Virus record (IMG/VR): IMGVR_UViG_3300036398_003121
Coordinates: 1-24,508 of that record
Length of the DNA stretch: 24,508 nt
From: a virus
Reading direction: 5' to 3' (one strand)
Under the pieces are notes generated by a model that was given only the letters and a program-made list of their open reading frames with translations, searched no databases and was not told where the DNA came from. Below are positions 1-7,642 of the stretch, in pieces. The position numbers and the translations under genes were made by a program. Within the stretch, counting starts at the first letter, position 1. Every line of letters begins with the position of its first letter.

Positions 1-1
1 T

Positions 2-301
2 AATATTATTGGGGATGATAAACATTTCTTAATTTTTTCTGACGATATTAAATGGTGTGAAGAAAACTTTAATTTCTTAAAAAATAAAACATTTATATCG
101 GGTAATTTAGATTATGAAGATTTATACCTAATGTCAATGTGTAAAAATAATATATTAGCAAATTCAACATTTAGCTGGTGGGGAGCTTGGATGAATCAAA
201 ATGAAAATAAACAAGTCATTATACCTTCAAAATGGTTTGGAGTTTCCAATTCACATTTGAATACTAATGACTTATATTGTGATAAATGGATTAAATTATG
301 A
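2..301 (+). CDS. GT11-type fucosyl/colitosyltransferase, C-terminal fragment (5' truncated by window edge)
   Basis: An open frame enters at the left edge and stops with TGA at 299-301. About 99 C-terminal residues are visible. They contain the motif ANSTFSWWGAW, characteristic of the GT11 alpha-1,2-fucosyltransferase family, preceded by a region (FLIFSDDIKWCEENF) resembling the GT11 acceptor-side segment. Family members transfer L-fucose, or L-colitose in WbgN-type enzymes, from the GDP-sugar to galactose-containing glycans. The stop overlaps the ATG of the next gene, so the two are probably translationally coupled. The downstream genes make GDP-deoxyhexoses, which fits a GDP-fucose or GDP-colitose donor. 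The N-terminal half with the HxRRxD site lies outside the window. The family call is firm; donor and acceptor are inferred. Confidence 0.8.
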   Translation, partial: NIIGDDKHFLIFSDDIKWCEENFNFLKNKTFISGNLDYEDLYLMSMCKNNILANSTFSWWGAWMNQNENKQVIIPSKWFGVSNSHLNTNDLYCDKWIKL

Positions 302-1218
302 AAATATTAGTTACAGGCTCAAATGGATTATTAGGAAGAGCATTAAAAAAAGTTTTAGGTGATGGTCACGTATACCACACAAGAAAAGATGTTGATTTAA
401 CAAATTATGAAGAAACATTTAAATACTTTCAAGATAAAGTATTAAATGAAGGTGTGGATACCGTTATTCATACCGCAGCTAAAGTTGGTGGTGTTAATGC
501 GAACATGAACAATAACCAAACATTTTTTAATGACAACTACATTATTAATAGTAATGTAATTAAAGCGTGTTCAATTCTTCAAATTGATAATTTTGTAAAT
601 ATATTATCAACTTGCATTTTCCCACATGAGAATATTGTCTATCCATTAACCTCAGACCAAATTGATAAAGGAGCTCCACACCCATCAAATTATGGGTACT
701 CATATGCTAAAAGATTATCAGGATATGAAACACAAATCTTTAGGGATGTTTTAAAGAAAAATTGGTACTCAGTAGTACCAACAAATCTTTATGGACCTTA
801 TGACAATTTTAATTTAGAAGATAGTCATTTAATCCCTGGTATGATTCACAGAGCATATTTAGCAAAACAAAACAATGAAAAATTTGTTATTTGGGGGGAT
901 GGTTCACCATTAAGACAGTTTGTTTATTCAGAAGATATGGCAAAATTAATTGTGTGGTCTTTAACTAATTGGAATTCTGAAAAACATTGTATGATGATAG
1001 ATGAGACCGAAGTTTCTGTGATGGAGGTTGCAAATATAATCACCAAAAAATTTGGATTTAATGATAACGATTTAGTGTTTGACGAAACTAAACCAAGAGG
1101 TCAATTTAGAAAACCAGCGGCGTCAGATATTAAAGATTTTGAGTTTAAGCCAATTGAAGAGGGTATTAATGAAACTATCGATTGGTTTATAAACAATTAC
1201 GAAAACGCTAGAAAATGA
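298..1218 (+). CDS. fcl: GDP-L-fucose synthase-type epimerase/reductase (Fcl/WcaG; possibly ColC-like)
   Basis: 306-aa SDR-family protein. Members convert GDP-4-keto-6-deoxy-D-mannose to GDP-L-fucose by 3,5-epimerisation and NADPH reduction; the related ColC acts in the same way on the 3-deoxy intermediate to give GDP-L-colitose. Visible signatures are the Rossmann motif TGSNGLLG at residues 6-13, the Ser/Cys pair S104 and C106, YxxxK at Y134-K138 inside GYSYAKR, and H177 in DSHLIPG. All match the catalytic Ser, Cys, Tyr/Lys and His of Fcl, so both epimerase and reductase steps look intact. Length is normal. The C-terminus (ending NNYENARK) closely recalls the animal FX/TSTA3 form. The start ATG overlaps the preceding stop, and the end overlaps the ColD-like gene. 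Fucose versus colitose product cannot be decided from sequence alone. Confidence 0.88.
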   Translation: MKILVTGSNGLLGRALKKVLGDGHVYHTRKDVDLTNYEETFKYFQDKVLNEGVDTVIHTAAKVGGVNANMNNNQTFFNDNYIINSNVIKACSILQIDNFVNILSTCIFPHENIVYPLTSDQIDKGAPHPSNYGYSYAKRLSGYETQIFRDVLKKNWYSVVPTNLYGPYDNFNLEDSHLIPGMIHRAYLAKQNNEKFVIWGDGSPLRQFVYSEDMAKLIVWSLTNWNSEKHCMMIDETEVSVMEVANIITKKFGFNDNDLVFDETKPRGQFRKPAASDIKDFEFKPIEEGINETIDWFINNYENARK

Positions 1219-2375
1219 AAAAAATAGATTTAATTCAAGATACAATTGACAATCAAGATATTGACAATTTAATTCAATGGTTAAAGGAATATCCAAGATT
1301 AACTAAAGGACCTAAAACAATTGAGTTTGAAACAAAATGGTGTGAATGGTTAGGGTCCAAATATTCAATATTTGTGAATTCTGGTTCATCCGCGAATTTA
1401 CTTATGTTATACGCTCTAAGAGTACTTAACAAAATGAAGAATAATAAAGTTTGTGTTCCTGCGTTATGTTGGGCAACTGACTTATCACCAGTACTTCAGT
1501 TTGATATGAAACCTTTATTAATTGATTGTAATTTAGATAATTTATCAATTGATTTAAAACATTTAGAAGAGGTGTTTAAAACAGAACAACCATCAGTTTT
1601 ACTATTAGTTTCGGTATTAGGATTGTCACCTGACATGGATTCAATAGTTGAGTTATGCCAAAAATATGATGTGATTTTACTTGAGGATAATTGCGAATCT
1701 CAAGGGACTAAATTTAAAGGAACTAAGTTAGGTAACTTTGGATTGATGTCTTCATTTTCAACATATTTTGGTCATACGATGTCCACAATTGAGGGTGGTG
1801 TTATTACAACAAATGATGAGGAGATTTACCATACATTATTACAACTTAGAAGTCATGGATGGGATAGAGATTTACCTGAGTCAAAACAACAAGAATTAAG
1901 AAAAGAATGGGAAATTTCGGATTTCTCAGCACTTTACACATTTTACATACCAGGGTTCAATTTAAGAAGTACAGATTTACAAGCACAACTTGGAATCCAA
2001 CAATTGTTAAAAGTTGACGGAATGATTAGTAATCGATTCCAAAATTTCCTATATTATAAATCAAGGTTGGAGGGTAAAATTTGGTTTCCAAAAACATTTA
2101 ATGATGAGTTTACATCAAATTTTGCAATTCCTGTTATTACTAAAACACCTGAAGACAAACAAAGATTAATAAAGGAGTTAGAAGAAAATAACATTGCCTG
2201 TAGACCTTTAATTTCAGGGTCTATGGGAACACAACCATTTTATAAAAAATTGTATGGTGAAAATAAATTACCTAATTGTTCTATAATCGATGAACGAGGA
2301 GTTTATGTTCCAAACCATGATAAGATGACAAAAGAAGATATCGATAGAGTTTGTGATATCTTACTAAAATATTAA
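1215..2375 (+). CDS. ColD-like PLP-dependent sugar 3-dehydratase (DegT/DnrJ/EryC1 family, catalytic Lys replaced by His)
   Basis: 386-aa fold-type-I PLP enzyme. NSGSSANLLM (55-64) is the phosphate-binding loop and LLEDNCES (155-162) carries the PLP-nitrogen aspartate (D158). The usual Schiff-base lysine is replaced: the segment YFGHTMSTIEGG has H187 at that site. This His is the hallmark of 3-dehydratases such as ColD (H188) and the CDP-sugar E1/RfbH enzymes, which remove the C3 hydroxyl instead of running a normal aminotransferase cycle. The LLEDNCES block, EEIYH, the RSHGWDRDLP block and the ACRPLISG block all resemble ColD as I remember it, and length and His position agree. The substrate in that family is GDP-4-keto-6-deoxy-D-mannose, the product of Gmd encoded two genes downstream. 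It overlaps fcl by 4 nt and is followed 3 nt later by the next gene. Confidence 0.8.
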   Translation: MKKIDLIQDTIDNQDIDNLIQWLKEYPRLTKGPKTIEFETKWCEWLGSKYSIFVNSGSSANLLMLYALRVLNKMKNNKVCVPALCWATDLSPVLQFDMKPLLIDCNLDNLSIDLKHLEEVFKTEQPSVLLLVSVLGLSPDMDSIVELCQKYDVILLEDNCESQGTKFKGTKLGNFGLMSSFSTYFGHTMSTIEGGVITTNDEEIYHTLLQLRSHGWDRDLPESKQQELRKEWEISDFSALYTFYIPGFNLRSTDLQAQLGIQQLLKVDGMISNRFQNFLYYKSRLEGKIWFPKTFNDEFTSNFAIPVITKTPEDKQRLIKELEENNIACRPLISGSMGTQPFYKKLYGENKLPNCSIIDERGVYVPNHDKMTKEDIDRVCDILLKY

Positions 2376-2378
2376 AAT

Positions 2379-3164
2379 ATGTTGAGATTTACAAAACCAG
2401 CAAGAGGCAAAGATATTCATCAGAGAGGATATTTTTCATACATTACTGAAGGGATTATTCACATTTATAATGCAAAGTTAAATCATCCAAACGAAAAATT
2501 TAAAGTTTATTTTGATTTATTCGACATATATGGATACGGTAAAGGAAACATTTTTGATGTTTGTTTTATTCAAGATACTGAAGATTATAAATTAAACTTT
2601 AATAGTTATTCCAACATTGAATGGTTGGATACACTGACTCGTTTTGACCCATATGATGAAACAACTTTCACCAAAGAAAAATTTGAAACTTGTGAACAAA
2701 TCATTAAAGAGCATTTGGTGTTAAACGATGAAATGAAAAATCTATTCTCATCAAGACATTCTCAAATTGATTTTACAAATACTATTGGATTCCATAGAAG
2801 AGCAACAGATATGATACTACATCATATTCCAACAATACCTTTGGATAATATTTTTAGTTCAATTGAACAAGAAGAATTTGAAAACATATTTTTAATGTCT
2901 GACAATGTAGACGATTTAAATAAATTCAAACAAAGATATGGTAATAGATTAATAACCTTTGACGAATTTAGTACTTCAGAGTTGGATAGTAACCCATTTT
3001 TTAAAATGAATAAAGATGAAGAATCAACTAAAAACCACATAAAAGAAATTGTGTTTGGTGCGTATACATTAGGGATGACAAAAAAATTATATTGTACAAA
3101 ATCTAATTTATCAACATTCTCAATATTATCAAACTCAAATTTAAACTATAAAAGATTAAATTAA
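2379..3164 (+). CDS. Putative fucosyltransferase-like glycosyltransferase (GT-B, HxRR motif)
   Basis: 261-aa protein that I do not recognise with certainty. Residues 137-144 read GFHRRATD, resembling the H-x-R-R/L-x-D nucleotide-sugar site of GT11, GT23/NodZ and O-fucosyltransferases. It is followed by a strand ending in MSDN (173-176), as in the SDD element of those families. A C-terminal segment with YCTKSNLSTFSIL (238-250) resembles the part where these enzymes close the GDP pocket. No signal peptide or membrane helix is visible, so it would act in the cytoplasm. It lies between the ColD-like and Gmd genes, with 3 nt on the left and 1 nt on the right. That position supports a role as a transferase of the GDP-sugar made here, or as an accessory of the pathway. 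An unrelated function remains possible. Confidence 0.5.
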   Translation: MLRFTKPARGKDIHQRGYFSYITEGIIHIYNAKLNHPNEKFKVYFDLFDIYGYGKGNIFDVCFIQDTEDYKLNFNSYSNIEWLDTLTRFDPYDETTFTKEKFETCEQIIKEHLVLNDEMKNLFSSRHSQIDFTNTIGFHRRATDMILHHIPTIPLDNIFSSIEQEEFENIFLMSDNVDDLNKFKQRYGNRLITFDEFSTSELDSNPFFKMNKDEESTKNHIKEIVFGAYTLGMTKKLYCTKSNLSTFSILSNSNLNYKRLN

Positions 3165-3165
3165 C

Positions 3166-4149
3166 ATGACAAAAAAAATTGCACTTATTACAGGAATAAA
3201 TGGACAAGATGGTTCGTATCTGGCGGAATTTTTAATTGGGAAAGATTATGAAGTTCACGGTACATTGAAAAGAAATTCAGTCGCTGAAAATCAAACCGCA
3301 AGATTGGATAGTATCTATACTCAAATCAATTTACACTATGCAGATTTAACTGATTTGTCTTCGTTAATTTCCGTTATTCAAAAAGTTAATCCTGATGAGA
3401 TTTACAATTTAGCCGCACAATCGCATGTTAGAATTTCATTTGACCAACCTATATACACAGCAAACGTCACTGGTCTTGGAACTCTTAACTTATTAGAGGC
3501 CGTTAAACTGATTAAACCATCAATTAAAATATACCAAGCATCGTCTTCCGAAATGTTTGGAAATTGTATTGATAAAGATGGATATCAAAGAGAAACAACC
3601 CCGATGAATCCAGTATCTCCATACGGATGTGCTAAAGTATATAGTTATAACATCGCAAGAAACTATAGAAACTCTTACGGTATGTTTATTTCTAATGGTA
3701 TTTTGTTTAATCACGAATCACCAAGAAGAGGTACAAATTTCGTAACAAATAAAGTTTGTAAAGAAGTTGTAAAAATACATTTAGGATTATCTAATGAACT
3801 TAAACTTGGTAATTTAGACGCAACAAGAGATTGGGGTCATGCTAAAGATTACGTAGAAGCCATGTGGATGATACTTCAACAAGATAAGTCCGATGATTAT
3901 GTATGTTCTACAGGTATTTCACATTCAGTTCAAGACTTATGTGAATACACTTTTTCTAAATTTGGATTAGATTATAAAAAATATGTTAAATCTGATGAGA
4001 AGTTTTTGAGACCCGAAGAACTTCATAATTTAAAAGGAGATTCTTCAAAATTAAAATCAATAACAGGATGGTCACCTAATTATACCTTTGAAACAATGCT
4101 CGACGAGATGTTAGAATATTGGATAAACTATTACACTAAAAATAAATAA
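3166..4149 (+). CDS. gmd: GDP-mannose 4,6-dehydratase
   Basis: 327-aa SDR enzyme that converts GDP-D-mannose to GDP-4-keto-6-deoxy-D-mannose, the shared precursor of GDP-fucose, GDP-colitose, GDP-rhamnose and GDP-perosamine. The N-terminal TGINGQDGSYLAEFL gives the GxxGxxG dinucleotide site (G10, G13, G16). LKRNS (35-39) is the NADP-preferring Arg region. NLAAQSHV (81-88), SSSEMFG (126-132, with the Ser/Thr and Glu catalytic residues) and YGCAK (Y153, K157) complete the active site. NHESPRRG (182-189) and LGNLDATRDWGHAKDYVEAMW are classic Gmd blocks. It is slightly shorter than cellular Gmd (about 345-370 aa) but has no missing core motif. It is the entry enzyme of this cassette and the most securely assigned gene in it. 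Its stop shares one base with the PhoH start (TAATG). Confidence 0.95.
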   Translation: MTKKIALITGINGQDGSYLAEFLIGKDYEVHGTLKRNSVAENQTARLDSIYTQINLHYADLTDLSSLISVIQKVNPDEIYNLAAQSHVRISFDQPIYTANVTGLGTLNLLEAVKLIKPSIKIYQASSSEMFGNCIDKDGYQRETTPMNPVSPYGCAKVYSYNIARNYRNSYGMFISNGILFNHESPRRGTNFVTNKVCKEVVKIHLGLSNELKLGNLDATRDWGHAKDYVEAMWMILQQDKSDDYVCSTGISHSVQDLCEYTFSKFGLDYKKYVKSDEKFLRPEELHNLKGDSSKLKSITGWSPNYTFETMLDEMLEYWINYYTKNK

Positions 4150-4901
4150 TGGCAACAAAACCAAGTAGAAAATCTCCAACACCAACACCTTTGGTACATG
4201 AAGAAAAAAACCCAAGAAGCAAAAAAGAAATCATTTGTTCAATCATAAAAAGAAAAACAAAAGAAAAGTTTTTAACTCAAACACAAAAAAATTATTATGA
4301 TGTTCTCACTTCAAGCGAAGTAACAATTTGTTCAGGACCTGCAGGTGTTGGTAAAAGTTATATCACAATGAAAGCGGCAATTGATTTATTATCAGACCCA
4401 AACACACCTTACGAAAAAATTATTATTGTAAGACCCGCAGTTGAAGCGGAAGAAAAATTAGGTAGTTTACCAGGTAATGTTGAAGAAAAATTAGACCCTT
4501 ATATTTTCCCTTCCTATTATTTGTTAAATAAAATTATTGGAAAAGAAACTAGAGAAAAATTAAAAGAACTTGAAGTGATTGAAGTCTTTGCATTAGCATT
4601 CATGAGAGGTATGAATATTGATAATTCTATTTTAATTTTTGAAGAGGGTCAAAATGCAACTCCAAGTCAAATGAAACTTTTATTAACAAGAATTGGATTT
4701 AATAGTAAATTTTTTATTTCAGGAGACGTTGAACAGTCGGACCGTTACAAAAACAAAACTCATAGCGGTTTATGGGATGCGATTGAAAAGTTTAGAGATT
4801 CAAGTGTAATTTCAACTTTTGAATTTAAAGATAAAAAAGACATTGTTAGAAATCCTTTAATCACTAAAATATTACAAAAATACGATAACGAAGTAGAATG
4901 A
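4149..4901 (+). CDS. phoH: PhoH-like ATPase
   Basis: 250-aa cytoplasmic P-loop protein of the PhoH family, a very common auxiliary gene in marine phages. Members are predicted ATPases, with links to RNA metabolism and phosphate stress; the phage role is unproven. The first 45 residues are a Lys/Pro-rich tail. Walker A is GPAGVGKS (63-70), followed by the PhoH block RPAVEAEEKLGSLPG (95-109). Walker B is ILIFEEGQNA, where most relatives have LDEAQN, so the usual Asp is Glu here. TRIG followed by FFISGDVEQSD near 190 is the sensor region. It overlaps gmd by 1 nt and the HAD-like gene by 4 nt, so it is part of the same array. Confidence 0.93.
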   Translation: MATKPSRKSPTPTPLVHEEKNPRSKKEIICSIIKRKTKEKFLTQTQKNYYDVLTSSEVTICSGPAGVGKSYITMKAAIDLLSDPNTPYEKIIIVRPAVEAEEKLGSLPGNVEEKLDPYIFPSYYLLNKIIGKETREKLKELEVIEVFALAFMRGMNIDNSILIFEEGQNATPSQMKLLLTRIGFNSKFFISGDVEQSDRYKNKTHSGLWDAIEKFRDSSVISTFEFKDKKDIVRNPLITKILQKYDNEVE

Positions 4902-5494
4902 GAATTGGTATAGAATTAAATGGAGTTTTGAGAGACACCCTTAAAAAAATCCAACAAGAATATGAAAAATGGTATTTAGAAAACCCATTTAAAGAAGATG
5001 AAGAAAAATCTGAATACGAAGTAATATCAGATTTAACCACATTAGACATTAGTAGTCACCTTAAATTTAAAGACGATGATGAATTATATAATTTTTTATA
5101 TAAAGAACATACTATGGAAATTTTTGGACATGCAGGGTCAGTTGAAAATTCAAGTATGATGGATTTTAATGAGTTTTACTTAGACTTGAGGGATAATCAC
5201 GATATATTAATCGTTTCGGATGAAATGGGTAAATCAAAACCAGCATCTTTATTCTTCATTTCAAAATTTGGATGTTTGGTTGAGACGGTTAAATTTTACA
5301 GTGAATCTACAATAAATTCACTTTGGGACTCCGTAGACGTTTTACTTACGGCAAATCCTAAACTATTATTAAATTACCCAAAAGGTAAAAGAGTTATTAA
5401 ATATGAGACATTATATAATACAGATATAAATATTGAACATTCAATAACCACTTTAAAAGATTTAAAAACAAAAATAACAGAACTATATGATTAA
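4898..5494 (+). CDS. HAD/5'-nucleotidase-like protein with degenerate active site
   Basis: 198-aa protein. The N-terminal strand MRIGIELNGVLRDT sits where HAD phosphatases and 5'(3')-deoxyribonucleotidases have DxDGVLxD. The nucleophile Asp is replaced by E6 and the acid/base Asp by N8. A hydrophobic strand ending in IVSDEMGKSKPASLFF (around 103-118) fits motifs II/III, with the Lys kept. DVLLTANPKLL (near 150) occupies the place of the acidic motif IV, but its Asp pair is gone. Hence the fold is recognisable but phosphatase chemistry is unlikely; it may bind a nucleotide or phosphosugar, or act as a regulator. The start overlaps phoH (ATGA) and the end overlaps the next gene by 8 nt. The HAD assignment rests on motif spacing only. 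Confidence 0.55.
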   Translation: MRIGIELNGVLRDTLKKIQQEYEKWYLENPFKEDEEKSEYEVISDLTTLDISSHLKFKDDDELYNFLYKEHTMEIFGHAGSVENSSMMDFNEFYLDLRDNHDILIVSDEMGKSKPASLFFISKFGCLVETVKFYSESTINSLWDSVDVLLTANPKLLLNYPKGKRVIKYETLYNTDINIEHSITTLKDLKTKITELYD

Positions 5495-5780
5495 GGTATT
5501 AGGTGAAAACTACTATTTCGATTTGGATAAAATTGAAGAATATTTAGACATGAGTATTAAACCTGATGAGGAAGTCGAAGAAGACGAATTTTCAGGTTCA
5601 ACTGACATGAAAATTAATATAATAAAATTTGAAATGGTTAAAATGTTAATGGATACCATTTTAACAGAACATGAGGAAATAGATGAGAAATTAGGTATGA
5701 AATCAAGTAATAATACCAGCATCCCATTTAGATTATCTTTCAATAGCTTATTAAATAAAAAACTTATAAATCACTATTAA
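5487..5780 (+). CDS. Small acidic hypothetical protein
   Basis: 97-aa protein with no motif I recognise. It has a short N-terminal strand (MIKVLGENYYFDLDKIEEYL), an acidic linker EEVEEDEF at about 28-35, then predicted helices rich in Ile, Met and Glu. No signal peptide or transmembrane segment is seen. The ATG overlaps the end of the HAD-like gene by 8 nt, and the following GT gene begins 1 nt after its stop, so it is co-translated with them. Coding is supported by the tight operon packing and codon usage like the neighbours. Function unknown. Confidence 0.6.
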   Translation: MIKVLGENYYFDLDKIEEYLDMSIKPDEEVEEDEFSGSTDMKINIIKFEMVKMLMDTILTEHEEIDEKLGMKSSNNTSIPFRLSFNSLLNKKLINHY

Positions 5781-5781
5781 T

Positions 5782-6834
5782 ATGGACGCATCGTTAAACG
5801 AAAAAGTAAAACTATCAATTCAAAATCTAAGAAATAAGAAATCAAGAATTTATTTCTTAGTACAAGACACTAAAGGAAACGCCAAAGCCTCTGTTAGATT
5901 AATTTATCAAATGGCAAAATCTCTTTTAGATTCAGGATTTAATCCAATAATTCTTCACGAGAAAAATGAATATGCTGGAGTTGTAGCTTGGATGGATGAA
6001 GAATATATGTCAATTCCTCATAAATCAATTGAAGGTCAAAATTTGGAAATTTCACCAGAAGATTTCATTATTGTACCTGAAATTTTTGGATTTATCATGG
6101 AACAGATTAAAAATTTACCTTGTGGTAAAATTGTTTTAACTCAAAATTATTCTCACATTGTTGAGACATTACAACCAGGACAAAGTTGGTCTCAATATGG
6201 CTTCTTTAAATGTATAACAACATCAAAAAAACAACAAGAGTATATTGAGAACGTGATGAGACAAACTAGTTTTGATATTGTTAAACCATTAATTACCGAC
6301 AGTTTTTATCCAAAAGAATTACCTCCAATGCCAATCATTGGTGTTCACACTAAAGAACAGGAAGATACAATTAACATCATTAAAACTTTTTATCTAAAAT
6401 TCCCACAATATAGATGGTTCACATTTAGAGATTTGAGAGGTCTTTCAGAAAAAGAATTTTCAAATTCTTTACGTGATTGTTTTGTCAGTGTTTGGATGGA
6501 CGAACAAAGTGGGTTTGGTACATTCCCATTAGAATCTATGGCATCAGGTGTTCCTGTTATTGGTAAAGTACCTTATACTCAACCTGAGTGGATGAATGAA
6601 GATAATGGTGTTTGGGTTAGTGACCCAAATATGATTTGTGATTTTATTGCAGACTTCATTCAGAATTGGTTAGAAGATAATATCAAACCTGAACTTTACG
6701 ATAACATGAAAAAAACAGTTGAAAACTACACAAATAAACAAGAATTTGACTCATCAGTTACTTCATTATTCGAAGAATATCTAAACATAAGAGCAAATTC
6801 ATTTGAAGAACAAATTTCTAAAACCGAAGAATAA
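5782..6834 (+). CDS. GT4/GT1-like glycosyltransferase (GT-B fold)
   Basis: 350-aa protein. The C-terminal half carries the GT4 nucleotide-sugar signature: SGFGTFPLESMASGVPVIG (about residues 243-261), with the E-x(7)-E-like position occupied by the Glu of PLES, followed by WMNEDNGVWVSDPN. The N-terminal half has strands and helices consistent with an acceptor-binding Rossmann domain (IYFLVQDTKGNAKASVRLIYQMAKSL resembles the loop that senses the sugar diphosphate). No membrane segment is visible, so it is a soluble retaining transferase. Donor and acceptor are not evident. It is directly followed by a GT2-like gene 1 nt after its stop, suggesting that both act on one glycan, on virion protein or on DNA. 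The family assignment is good, the role is open. Confidence 0.75.
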   Translation: MDASLNEKVKLSIQNLRNKKSRIYFLVQDTKGNAKASVRLIYQMAKSLLDSGFNPIILHEKNEYAGVVAWMDEEYMSIPHKSIEGQNLEISPEDFIIVPEIFGFIMEQIKNLPCGKIVLTQNYSHIVETLQPGQSWSQYGFFKCITTSKKQQEYIENVMRQTSFDIVKPLITDSFYPKELPPMPIIGVHTKEQEDTINIIKTFYLKFPQYRWFTFRDLRGLSEKEFSNSLRDCFVSVWMDEQSGFGTFPLESMASGVPVIGKVPYTQPEWMNEDNGVWVSDPNMICDFIADFIQNWLEDNIKPELYDNMKKTVENYTNKQEFDSSVTSLFEEYLNIRANSFEEQISKTEE

Positions 6835-6835
6835 T

Positions 6836-7642
6836 ATGAATACTAAATTATCATTATCAGTTATATTACCAATTAAATCGTCAAAAGCAAGAAATTTTGA
6901 TGAGTATTTTGAAAAGGCTATCGCATCAATTAAAACTCAATCAATTGAAATTGAAGAGTTAGTTATCGTTCATTCGTCAGAAGAATCGTTAGTTAATTTT
7001 TTAAATAATTATGATTTTGAATCTTTAAATGTTGTTAAATTATTGTGGGATAAAGACCCAAATTATTGTGAACAAGTAAACTATGGAATTAGTAACTCTA
7101 AAGGCACTTGGATTTCTTTGTTTGAATTTGATGACGAATACTCTTCTATTTGGTTTAAAAATGTTAAAAAATATGTTGACTCATATCCTAACGTACAAGC
7201 GTTTTTACCTGTAGTTGTTGAAACTGACGAAAAGGGTATGTTTGCAGGTTTTACAAATGAAGCAACTTTTGCTGCAAATTTCACACAAGAAATGGGATTC
7301 TTAACAAACGAAACATTACAAGATTATCAAAATTTCCAAACTGCTGGATGTGTCATTAAAAAATCAGTTATTGAAGATTTTGGAGGTTTTAAATCATCAA
7401 TTAAATTAACATTTGTTTATGAGTTCTTGCTAAGATTGACTTATAATTCGGTGTCTATAATGACAATACCTAAACTTGGTTACAAACACACTAACATGAG
7501 AGAAGGTTCTATATTTTGGAATTATAAATTTGGTGAAGAACAAATGTTAGAAGACGAAGTTAAATTTTGGGTTCAAACCGCAAAAAAAGAATATTTCTTT
7601 GTTGATGATAGAAACATAAAATATCAATCAGACAATGTATAA
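6836..7642 (+). CDS. GT2-like glycosyltransferase (GT-A fold)
   Basis: 268-aa protein. The N-terminus LSVILPIKSSKARNFDEYFEKAIASIKTQ is the classic GT2 opening (strand, then a helix with xSIxxQ), followed by ELVIVHSS. NYGISNSKGTWISLFEFDDEY (82-102) has the family pattern ending in the metal-binding DxD equivalent, here FDD/E at 98-101. A later GGF segment (FGGFKSSIKLTFVYEFLLRL) corresponds to the acceptor-loop region where GT2 enzymes carry their ED and base. I chose the ATG at 6836 over an upstream TTG at 6803: it starts right before the conserved strand and follows the previous stop by 1 nt. Its stop overlaps the sigma gene start (TAATG). Specificity unknown. Confidence 0.75.
   Translation: MNTKLSLSVILPIKSSKARNFDEYFEKAIASIKTQSIEIEELVIVHSSEESLVNFLNNYDFESLNVVKLLWDKDPNYCEQVNYGISNSKGTWISLFEFDDEYSSIWFKNVKKYVDSYPNVQAFLPVVVETDEKGMFAGFTNEATFAANFTQEMGFLTNETLQDYQNFQTAGCVIKKSVIEDFGGFKSSIKLTFVYEFLLRLTYNSVSIMTIPKLGYKHTNMREGSIFWNYKFGEEQMLEDEVKFWVQTAKKEYFFVDDRNIKYQSDNV

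Noticed and set aside
6803-6835. TTG start extending the GT2-like protein by 11 residues
   Set aside because: It overlaps the preceding gene, and the ATG at 6836 lies just before the conserved first strand.
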